Source of the DNA: Diplonema papillatum | Lineage: Eukaryota > Euglenozoa > Diplonemea > Diplonemida > Diplonemidae | Length of the DNA stretch: 64,000 nucleotides | Direction of reading: 5' to 3' | Assembly: GCA_030068145.1 (NCBI GenBank) | Contig: JAPJBO010000675.1 | Span: forward strand, 62,001-126,000 | Shown: piece by piece, positions 53,727 through 64,000 of the stretch | Position numbering within the stretch: position 1 is the first letter of the stretch | Layout: each line of letters starts with the position of its first letter | Made by a program: the position numbers and the translations under genes | Notes under the pieces: generated by a model | Database searches by the model: none | Seen by the model: only the letters and a program-made list of their open reading frames with translations | What the model was told of the DNA's origin: nothing

Positions 53727-56504
53727 AGATCTCGCTACTTGACCTGACACAGCTGCCACCCAGAAGGCCGCAGCAGTAACCTTCGCAATGAAGGCACGCG
53801 CGGCTGAGTGTGTAACTTAGTGCGGAAATAAAACATTTTTTACAGTATCACTGCGGGAATGCTGCTGCGCAGTCGTCAAGCCACCCAAGAACCAGGTGGT
53901 TGGGGGGGGGGTGTCGTTGGACGGGAAGAAAAAGCAGGTGGAAAGTGACCTTGTCCAGACAAGCTTATTTCCGTAGGTCCCCTGGACGGGTATTTTCATC
54001 TTGCCCCTACGCAATGTAAGTGATAGGTTTGCCCGGGATGGTTTGATTCCTCTTCGTTCTTTCTTGCAGTCATGTCACCAACAAGTATCCCGCAGACTTT
54101 ACGTCTGCGAACACAAGGCGCAGACAGACCAGTAAGCAGAATTCCTCTCAATTCACGCAACAGCGAACATGTTCCACCCGTCCGCTGTGGGCGCTCCTCA
54201 GAAAGCCAGATCCTTCTCCATCGACGGCACGTTGGCGATGCTCGCCGTAACAGCCTGGTATGCACAGAGAGTTACGATCTCAGGAGGCGCGAAACCCCAA
54301 AGACCAGCTTTTCGGATCACCAAATTCGTCCGACATTGTCGCAATTCATTGTGAACTTGTTCTTTGGTACCAATTCTTCCTGCTTTTTGTTGCGTTTTTC
54401 GGTCTCTTTCGAGTCGGCCTCTTCACAAAGAGGCCGTATCTAGAAGGAAGGCTACAAACACGGAGAATCAATCCAATCCACGAGGGGGCCCGCAGGGCGA
54501 CCGAGTGCGGGTTTGCGGGAGTACATCTGCAAGCGGCAAAGCTTGAAAGGAAATTGACGGCACAGATGCCATCTCGACTCAGCAGGAGAGACAACTCAGT
54601 CCATTCCGGATCCGGGCATGAACCGCGTTTCTATTTTCCTCGCATATTAGCCTTGCACACATCACAGCTGGATTTACTTGGTGATGGATCTCACGGGCGT
54701 GGAACTCGTGTTGACCGGGTTGCCCGGCCAATAGGCGGTTTGGACAACGGACGAGCGCGCTACTCGGATCGGAGCTTTTTTCCTGGCGCGACCGGCTTCG
54801 TGTGGAAGGTCGTTAGTTCGTCTCTCACTGCAGCGCCTTCTTCTCGTGCGATTTCAAAAAAAAAAAAAAAAAAAATGGTAACGCAAAAAGAGGGGGGGAC
54901 CACGACATGTCGTGGCGCACCTCAAAGATCCCTCCTTCCTAGCAGCGAGCGAGCGTCGTGGATCCTTCTTGACGACCAGTCCACTGGCTGTGTAGCGCAG
55001 ATACTGCACGTTGGTAGTCGTGGGTCCTTCACGGCGACCAGTCAGCTCGTTGTGTACTAAACAGACGGATCTTGTTCTCATCGACCATCCTTTTGCCATC
55101 GGCGAATGGTGTATTTTTGGTGTACGGTGAAGGTCTTCCAAGTCGACGCCGTGGCCGCTTCACTTGTCCAACTCTTTGCCGCGACGGTTCTTGCAAGCAC
55201 CGCTTCCCGCTGCCGGCAAGACAAAACGTGGTCGAAAGCCCCCGACGCACCTTTCGGGAGCGCTCGGCTCCGCGAGAATTCGAAGCGAAATGCAACCCGG
55301 CCGAGTCCCTCCCCCCACGAGTGCTCCGTTCCCGGCGGTACCGTGGCCGCCGTTTCTCTTGCGCCGGTTCGTTTCCCCGGCCTCGCGTTCTGTACTTTCT
55401 CTGGAGCGCTTCGAGAAGGTCGAAGGGTCCATTGCGCCCTTTTAGTCACGCGCCACCGCATGGGATGTGGATCCTCTCATACGGGCGCGTGTAGATGCAT
55501 CGTACGGCTGTATATGCACTGGGGTTTCCTCCGTGTCCCCACCCAATGCAGGAGATCTGTGTAGCACCGCATGCTCAACCCCCCATGCAGCTGTTGCTCG
55601 CCCAGCTTCCCTCATTTGACCTCGGACGACGCGTCTGGCTTAAAACTCTGGTCGCTTCCCGATCCTCTTTGGTCTGCTGGGTTTCCCTCTTCACCGGAAA
55701 AGTGAAAAAGGCAGAGAATTAAAGGCAGCAGATCAGCGGCGGTTCTAAGCAACCTGAAACTTTGAATGCCGACCGAAAGAACGCCGTTACAGCTGCAGCT
55801 GACTCGAGCGAATACCGCCGAAACACAAAGGAGGGAACTGTTCAACACAAGGAAAGTGCCCTGTGACCGTGCACCGAACTTATGTGACCGTGCACCGAAC
55901 TTGTGTGCATTGGCCCGCGCGAATACGTGCGCGCTCACATCGGCAAGCCGCGGTGGGTGCACATGCCGTGGTGAAAGGTGGAAGCAATGCGAATTTCTGT
56001 GCTACTACAGTAGTACTACTGCAGTTCGAGATTCTGACACAACAAAAAAGCTAGATTTCTCTCAAAAAAACGACACAGTCTGAGAAATAAGGAAATAATG
56101 CAACGAACCCGATGGCACACTTCGTGGTCCTGGAAGCCACCCTAATTGTGAAGCAATTGTTGTTGTTTTACAATGCTTCCTGCATCCTCCTCTCGGCGCT
56201 GTCGCTGCTTATCGTGCCAGTCTTCATGTTTTCAGGACCACCATCAAGCAGACCTAAGTTCTGCATTTGCGCTTTAGGTTCAGCACTCTCTCGTATTCAT
56301 TACTTCTATGTTCCGAAGTAGGCAGCTGCCGCCGCAGGACCTCAAGAGTAGACTGGACCTCTCACGGAAACTGAGAGGAATGGAGCTCCCCTGCTCCCAG
56401 GGATTTATACGCCGGTCTAGATGGGCGGGTCACCCGTCCATCCTCAAAAAAAAAAAAAAAAAAGACCCACGGGCTGGCGGGTGTGGGTAGGCTACCACAG
56501 CAGT

Positions 56505-56605
56505 CATAGGGGGTCATGGGGGGGCCCATAGGGGGTCCATAGGAGGGTCATGGGGGGGTCCATAGGGGGTCCCAGGGGGGTCATAGGGGGGGGGGGGTCA
56601 TGGAG
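56505..56605 (+). repeat. G-rich minisatellite (GGGGGTCATGG/CATAG type)
   Basis: About eight irregular units of GGGGGGTCCATA/GGGGTCATGG with G runs of 4-12 bases. A further G-rich run is at 56936-56955. The sequence has strong potential to form G-quadruplexes on the + strand. Confidence 0.85.
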
Positions 56606-57565
56606 GCGAGCAAGCGGCCCAACCCGGCGAGACACAGCCGAACTTCCAACCGCAGTGGTGGATTCTATCACGCCCAACTCAGGATGGGGCCGGGACAATG
56701 CCGGGGAAAAGGAAGGACATGCTAGGGCAACATACGTTGTTCAGCTCCTGGAAGAGACAGTGCACGGCAACCCAGCCAGCCTCACGAAGCGAAACCCCAC
56801 CGCCTCCATACACGAAGGACTACAGCCTATGGTGGTGCATAGTGATCCACAGTGGAGGACAGTGGTGGCACTAATTTTCGGGCCCTCAACGACTTTGCAG
56901 GGCTGGCTGGGGTGGCTGGACAGGCTGGACCACCACTGGGGGGGGGGGTCTGGGGGGTCGACAAACACGTGCTCGGCACCCCGGTGCAAAAGACGGGTAC
57001 CCGTCCATCTACATGGACTATTGCTCTAGGCCGAAATCCCCTTATAAATCCCTGCCTGCTCCCCTCTATACAAAAAAAAAATGGTCTTGGCCTTTCGGGG
57101 GTTTGCTCTGTGACCGTTTCCGGACCCCACAAACCCGTGATGCACATAATCGGGTCTCGTCTTGTGGTGCGGGAACCACGCGCTCTTTACAGTGCTTGAG
57201 CTTCCGAAGAAAGGCTGTTTGTCGTATCGGGATGTACCGCGTGTACGGCATGCCTTGTTCGTTGGATTCTGCTCCACCCGACCTTCTGCTGAATCCGATC
57301 CAGCGGTATCTTCAGCCGAAAACGTAAAACCCCGCCAAAAAACGATGAGCATCACACCACGCAATACACTCGGACAGCTACCGAGTGACTCAGCTACTCT
57401 TTGCCTTGCCCCCTATTGTTTTCGTTTGTTTTGTATTTGAGCCTGTGTAGTTTGGCATATCGTTTGCACAAGGCGTCAGACATGAGGCCAACACCAATCC
57501 ACGAGGCACTGGCGGATCCACGTACAACAAGGGTAAAAGCTTGCTCGAGACACGATCTTCAGTAC

Positions 57566-57703
57566 CGATCCTCGGTGTGAAAGCATGGCCTAACGATCCT
57601 CGGTGTGAAAGCATGGCCTAACGATCCTCGGTGTGAAAGCATGGCCTAACGATCCTCGGTGTGAAAGCATGGCCTAACGATCCTCGGTGTGAAAGCATGG
57701 CCT
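57566..57703 (+). repeat. 28-bp minisatellite, five units
   Basis: Five copies (starts 57566, 57594, 57622, 57650, 57678) of a unit that begins CGATCCTCGGTGTGAAAGCA; the first four are identical and the last differs at its end. A single degenerate unit start (CGATCTTCGGTGTTG) lies at 57778. Confidence 0.95.
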
Positions 57704-58456
57704 GAGCAGGGCAGTCGACGAGGCGACTACCCCAATTCGCCTAGTTTTTAAGCACGCTTCTGACGATGCGCTTGCATCGATCTTCGGTGTTGTGCTCAAA
57801 ACACGGGTCAATCAGTCTGGGACAGGGTGTGCCGGATGGCGTACGCATCCGAAACTCGACTTATCACACGACCTCTCGAGGCAAGGCACCAATGCGAGCC
57901 CACCACAACTCGCAAGGGAAGGTACGTGCACATACCTAGTGAAGCAGCATTTGCCCGTCTGGCACTCGTATCTGCTGCCTTCGGAGGAATGGTTCTCACC
58001 CGTTGGTAAGGCCAACGGAGATGAGACCAAAGGAAGTCGGCGGGTGCTGGGTCGGCTCACAAGGGGCACTTGCCTTCCCCGTCCTCTCCCCCCCCCCATT
58101 GTAGCATAGAACTTGCCCCCCCCCCATACCCCCTCGACGACTAACAGCCTCGCATCGTTGACTTGCCTGCAGACTCAGGTTCCGCGCTGGCCCAAAGCGT
58201 CCGTGGCTTGACGGGCCGAATACACGGGGCAGAAGGGACTGGTCGGTATCGGATACCGGCTTCCATGGCCACCGTCCTGCTGCCAAGGTGTACCGGCACC
58301 CTACACGGGATCTGATGAGCGATCACTATGACACCTGAAGGAGGAAGTCAGCTCTCGCTTCATCCCGCGTCGCTACCAGAAGTGGCAGTTAGAACCAGGA
58401 TGCTATAGCATTAAGGTTCGAATAGGTTGGCCAATAATTCGCCTTATCTGGCGTAC

Positions 58457-58596
<140 letters not shown>

Positions 58597-58781
58597 GAGT
58601 GCGTACCAGGTCCAAGATCGCAAGCACTAAGGTGATTTTGAGCTTTTGACAACCGCCAAAACACGCTGCCTGCGTCTTTTCATTCACTGTAGAACGACCC
58701 GCAAGGTTGTATGTATTGCAAAGGAGCAATTTCTGATGCAGGATACAGTCAAGAGGGCACAAGGGCAAACTCTCTCAGCCA

Positions 58782-59038
58782 AGGGCCTGATGGCTGAGTG
58801 CACACCTAAGCAGAGCTGCATCCCCGTGTTGTAGCCGTGTTATGTGTATAAGGCTTCGTGGGGGCCTGGTCAACCACCGCATCACAATAGGCGCAAACCT
58901 TTCTCGACCGTGATTGGACAGTCGGGATTGCCGGGGGCGGGTCTCCATGAAGAAGAGAATAGTAAAGCAGGACCTGCCCCCTGCGCCTGCTGGCTCCGGC
59001 TGCTTCGGCAGACGACACATACTACTACTACTACTACT
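58782..59038 (-). repeat. Inverted repeat I, right copy
   Basis: Reverse complement of 53466-53726: GGCCTGATGGCTGAGTGCAC ... GCTGCTTCGGCAGACGACAC followed by a CTA tract and a short CT run. The two copies bracket about 5.1 kb in which no transposase is visible. Confidence 0.9.
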
Positions 59039-59650
59039 CTCTCTCTCGTCCTCGTCAACCCCACACCCCTTTTCTGGTTTCCTTTGGGTTCCAACTTATT
59101 TTATTTTTAAATCTGGCGCGCAGTCCGAGTGAAAAGCGACATGCTGGATGCCGGAAGGATCAGGACCCATTCCTGATGAATGCAGATGAATCAGCATCCA
59201 TGAATGAAAACGAGGGCAAAAATGTTTCCCTGCGATACTACACGCCGTCCCGGGTTCGCTCGCGAGCAAGTTGAAAAAAGATGAGTAAGGAGAGTCTGAT
59301 CTGTGCTTGCCATTTTCTCACTGACCTCACTTTCTTCCAAAAAGAAAAAAATAAAACGAAAAAGAAAAAAGCTCTGTGTTCCGCTGCCGTCCGTCCACAG
59401 TCGGCTTCCTCCAGTACCCGTTGTAATAATTACGTCATTTTGGGGAACCGTGCTTCCTTTCTTTCGTTTCTCCGGACCGACACTTTACGACCGGGGCGGG
59501 GTCTAAGGAAGCGAGCTCGCGTCTTCGCCCTCGGAATTGCCGTGAGCGCCGGCAAACCAGTGTCCGCCGCCCGGACAGACTTTTTCTATGGCGTGAAAGA
59601 AGCTGCACATCTCGAAGAAGCTCTACAGCTACCCAGATTGCGACTTTTTT

Positions 59651-59786
59651 TGTATAAGCACCTGCTTTGTAGGAAATGCTTGAGGAGACTGCCAGTTGCG
59701 ATAGATCAAAGGAGGTAAATGTGCTGTAGGCCACACGAAACACCGGAAAATCTGGGTTTAGTGGCGGGCGTAAGCGTTCAACAAAA
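59651..59786 (+). mobile_element. Element A, 3'-truncated copy
   Basis: Runs from TGTATAAGCACCTGCTTTG to GGGCGTAAGCGTTCAACAAA, with GTAGGCCACACGAAACACCG as a variant of the body. It lies about 385 bases upstream of the phosphate transporter ATG. Confidence 0.85.
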
Positions 59787-60170
59787 AAATAGATAGATTA
59801 CAGTGCGCCACCTGTGCTTCACCAAAATACGTTCAGGCTCAAGACCCAGGGACAATATATTGCTTGGGCTACGCACACTGCGAAAATTAGGTCTCAGAGC
59901 AGGACCGCACACACTGGGGCACTGCATGATCATTCTATTCATTCTTCAGCTTTCAAAAGGGGCAGTCCTCGATCGTATCTCTACGACCGATAGCTTTCCT
60001 CGATTGCCTTTTTTGTATTTCACCATCGTGTCTTCCCGATTACCTTGACCATTTGGTCGAGCGCATACGAGTATGCTAACTCGGATCTGGAACGAACCCC
60101 CAGGCGTCAAGAGACCGAGCGAGAGAAGGATCGGCAACACTAGAAAAGGGAGGAGGCAGGGACCAAGACA

Positions 60171-62513
60171 ATGATAGTGGGCGATGTGGAGAGCATCGCG
60201 TCGGCCGAGCCGCTGCAGAAGAAGTCGACGCTGATCGGCAAGATCGGCAACTTCAGCGTGCAGTACAACTTGGGCGCCGCCAGCGCCGCGGTCATCCTGC
60301 TGACCAGCCAAGACGACACGGCGCTCGGCAGCGGGAGTCTGTCGCAAGGGGACTACCCGGAGCCGAAATGGGCGAAGTACGTCCTGCTGGGAACTGTGTT
60401 CGCGGGTTCCGTCTTCGGAATGCTGATCATGGGGTACCTCGGCGACTTGATCGGCAGACGCCGGGCCATGATCTTCACGCTGCTCCTCGTCGTTTCCGGC
60501 GCCCTCGGCTGCGCCCTGCTCCCTTGGGGCGGGGTCACCGAAATCTACGCGACCCTCGTCGTCTGCCGCTTCATCGTCGGAGCCGGCGTGGGCGGCATCT
60601 ACCCGCTGTCCGCCGCTCACTCCGCGGAGCAGACTTCGCACAACGAAGACGACGACGTGTGTTCGTCGGTGCTGAGGGACCAAGCAGCGTCGCGCGTGGG
60701 TTGGAGCTTCTTTTGGCAGGTAACCCACCCTCTCTTGCTCGCATCGTCAGTTCTTTTACATAAGCGCCAGCTTGAAAGGAAATGCTCGACGATGCTGCCC
60801 GACAAAGAACAGAAGGGATCCCAAGTGCTGTAACTACAGAACCACGTGTTGAACGGACGTGAGGTCATGCGGGTCTACCCCGACACGACAAATCACACAA
60901 ACAAAACAGGTCAAAGTCCTGCGTGACAAAGCAACACACGGTGGTGTAACCGAAGAACAAATCAGATTGTGTTTGTATTGTATTTGCCCCTTACCTACCC
61001 CCCCCCCCCTTCATCCCTCTTATGCACGGGGGGGGGGGGGGTAGGTACCTCTATATTTCCTCCCTTCCATTCGGAGTCGAAGCAGCAACGTCGAGTATTT
61101 TTTTTGTTGAGTGGGGTGAACACGCAGTAGTTTTTCCCTCCGACGTTTTGTTGTCGCAAACGAATCCCCGGGCGGCGCCCACGGCACACGGCACCAAACG
61201 TTCTTTTGAGTTCAGGAACCACATGGATTATCATGCACCAGCAGGCACCAAGCAGTCAGATTCTTAAGTGCGCGCGTGATCAAAGAAACAACAAGACACC
61301 TCTTTTAAAGACCAGCCACGGTCAACGCCGCGTGGGCGCGGGCTTTAAAGAACATGAAGGAACCTTTCGACGATGGTCACCTGGAGACTCTTAAGGGACT
61401 CGAAACAAGCATATGACTACTGGCAGGATCAACCAGGTTTCTTGTCAATCAAACCAGGCTGGACCGAGGAAAATCTGACGAATCAGAGATTCCCCGATAC
61501 CAGTGATTGTATCGTGTCAAGCCTGGATTGATGCATTGATCATTCCATTCAGTCACCATTTGCGCACTTAACCATGGTTAAGAAGACGACTGAAAGCACA
61601 CAAAGATAGCTCAAAGCATTTGCAAAATTCCACGAAAGCCTCAAGGCAAAAACCCGTTTTTCACAATTCTTCAGCTTTCAACGGGGGGCAGTCCTCGATC
61701 GTGCATCCTCAAGCGAACTTTCACTCCAAATCCCACCTGCAGGTCCCCGGGTCGATGACGCCGTACGTCGTTTGCTTGATCCTGATAGGGCTGCACCAGC
61801 TGAGCGACTCGTTCGACGTGGATGCGCAGTTCAGGATCTTGTTCGGCCTCGGCGCGGTCCCGGCGTCGTTGGTGATATACCTGACCATGCTCGAAGAGGA
61901 CTCTGAGGAATTCCTCCTGAAGCAGCAGGAACGGAAGGAAAGCGAGGTGGCGTTCAACCCTTGGACCTGGGCCCGGGCCCAGCCCGAGTGGCCGCAGATG
62001 CTGCGGGCCCTCATCGGGACCACGGGGACTTGGTTCCTGTACGACATCTCGTTTTACGGGACCGCCATCTTCACCCCCACCATCCTGAAGGACATCTTCG
62101 GTGACAAGGACAGCATCGCGGATGTGTCCTGGCAGTCGTGCATGACGACCGCGTTCGGGATTCCGGGCGTGATTTGCGGGATCTACGGCTTGACCAAAAA
62201 AGGCTGCTACTGGCTGGACTTCTACGGGTTCTTGCTCATGGCGACTTGCTTCGGCGTGCTGTCTGTCGTGTACGGCGTGGCCAGCGACCAGCACGCGCTG
62301 CTCTTCGCCCTGTTCCTGGTGCTCAACTTCGCGATTAACAACGGCCCGTCCGTCGCCACGTTCGTGTTGCCCGCCCTCATCTTCCCGCCAGAGGTCCGTA
62401 CGACGTTCCACGGCATCAGTGCCGCCGGCGCCAAGCTCGGCGCCATGGCGGGGACGTTCATGTATGCGCCCCTCAGCGACGCCACCAGCTTCTCCTTCGT
62501 CATGGGCCTCCAG
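60171..62513 (+). CDS. Phosphate:H+ symporter-like MFS transporter (PHO84/PHT1 family), C-terminus missing
   Basis: Exons 60171-60719 and 61743-62513 join in phase 0 (GTAACC...GCAG) and give 440 residues; a GTACGC donor follows and the last exon, with the final membrane segment and tail, was not found. Family marks are G-D-L-I-G-R-R-R after TM2, R-F-I-V-G-A-G-V-G-G-I-Y-P-L-S-A in TM4, W280-x3-D284-x3-Y288 in TM7, and N-N-G-P-S-V-A-T-F-V-L-P-A with P-P-E-V-R-T-T-F-H-G-I-S-A-A in TM10-11. W, D, Y and the TM10 Asn correspond to the phosphate-binding residues of the fungal PiPT structure. The TM4 Asp next to Tyr (G-G-D-Y) is Ile143 here, a key change. Expected role: phosphate uptake at the plasma or an internal membrane. 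Intron 1 holds element B and repeat C. Confidence 0.88.
60756..61100 (+). mobile_element. Element B inside intron 1 of the phosphate transporter
   Basis: Full-length copy from TTTACATAAGCGCCAGCTTG to AACGTCGAGTATTTTT. Relative to 38385-38675 it contains an extra ~50-base hairpin at 60995-61045, TACCTACCCCCCCCC...GGGGGGGGGTAGGTA, made of a C run and a G run. Confidence 0.88.
61548..61680 (+). repeat. Repeat C, 3' part, inside intron 1 of the phosphate transporter
   Basis: CCATTTGCGCACTTAACCAT, AAGAAGACGACTGAAAGCAC and AAGCCTCAAGGCAAAAACCC match the right halves of the copies at 49898 and 53143. It is followed by TTCTTCAGCTTTCAA...GCAGTCCTCGATCGT, which also occurs just upstream of the gene at 59942-59977. 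Confidence 0.8.
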
Positions 62514-63542
<1,029 letters not shown>

Positions 63543-63580
63543 GCCTTACTGCTCTCGGGACTCCGAATGGTAGGGTTGGA

Positions 63581-64000
63581 ATGGCGGTGACATGGACGCG
63601 CGCGTGGTGGAGATGGACGGGAGGGTCCACAACCCGTCCGGTGGAGCGCGTGGTGCGGGTGGACGGCCGCAGTCGGGCGGACGAGCCGGACGACGAGCGG
63701 CAGGCCTTTGGTCGCTGGGTGAGGAAGCGACCGAGGGTGGACGGGGGAAAGCGCCGCGGGGACGGGTGCGGCCGCCGTTCGCTCTCGCCGACGTGGGTGC
63801 TTGCCGTTGGGGGCCCGCAGTCGGCCGGTCGCGGTGGCGGAGTGGGTCGGGATGCGTCGCGTCTTGCAGGGCTGCAGAGGCGGCTGCAGGGCATCGCGGG
63901 CGGGCTGGCGGTGTACGACGAAGCCCCGGACAACGTGTCCAGCTCGACCTACTCGTCGACGCCCTCACTTCCAGGGTGTCGAGTGGCTCCGGGTAGGCGG
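63581..64000 (+). CDS. Possible first exon running off the right edge
   Basis: From ATG 63581 the frame stays open for 140 codons to the window end. The second half reads as a plausible soluble protein: L-Q-R-R-L-Q-G-I-A-G-G-L-A-V-Y-D-E-A-P-D-N-V-S-S-S. A competing frame from ATG 63592 is also open to 63996, and the antisense strand is open too, because the region is very GC-rich. A CAG at 63868-63870 could instead be a splice acceptor. No family is recognised, so coding status is uncertain. Confidence 0.3.
   Translation, partial: MAVTWTRAWWRWTGGSTTRPVERVVRVDGRSRADEPDDERQAFGRWVRKRPRVDGGKRRGDGCGRRSLSPTWVLAVGGPQSAGRGGGVGRDASRLAGLQRRLQGIAGGLAVYDEAPDNVSSSTYSSTPSLPGCRVAPGRR

Overview
The window is nuclear DNA of a microbial eukaryote (protist). 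Exons are GC-rich, signalling genes are interrupted by GT-AG introns whose phases fit exactly when spliced, exons are separated by long non-coding stretches, and small inverted-repeat elements and microsatellites are abundant. Every gene I can support lies on the + strand. A one-strand gene cluster, GC-rich coding sequence and many dispersed repeats would fit a euglenozoan such as a diplonemid, but that placement is inference and no ribosomal or marker gene is present to confirm it.

Layout. 1-234 is the 3' end of an unidentified frame. 1012-4599 is a large single-exon protein, possibly a beta-propeller. 5611-6012 is a small protein. 7149-9430 is a two-exon MORN-repeat protein. 10825-13859 is a four-exon protein kinase. 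17976-19518 is an atypical, PI-kinase-like protein whose 3' end was not found. 22956-26153 is a low-complexity Ser/Lys-rich protein flanked on both sides by decayed partial copies of its own ends. 28905-32815 is a cyclic-nucleotide phosphodiesterase with three GAF domains, preceded by a triplicated leader. 44234-46892 is a three-exon protein joining LSD1-type zinc fingers, a C1 domain and EF-hands. 60171-62513 is a phosphate:H+ symporter-like MFS transporter lacking its last exon. The intervals 32.8-44.2 kb and 46.9-60.2 kb are almost pure repeat landscape.

Several genes are typical of second-messenger signalling (cAMP/cGMP hydrolysis, Ca2+ and lipid binding, protein and possible lipid phosphorylation, MORN scaffolding). 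Nothing shows that they act together; co-location may only reflect a co-transcribed cluster.

The most unusual items are: (1) a frameshifted fragment of a bacterial cytochrome bo-type ubiquinol oxidase subunit II gene (cyoA) at about 34.7-34.96 kb; (2) repeated tandem or near-tandem partial duplication of gene ends, seen at three genes; (3) a family of short inverted-repeat elements (A and B) with related termini, several inside introns, one nested, and one containing an 11-unit 41-bp satellite; (4) two unusual protein architectures, the triple-GAF phosphodiesterase and the LSD1-C1-EF-hand protein. All exon models are hand-built from splice signals and reading phase and need transcript support.
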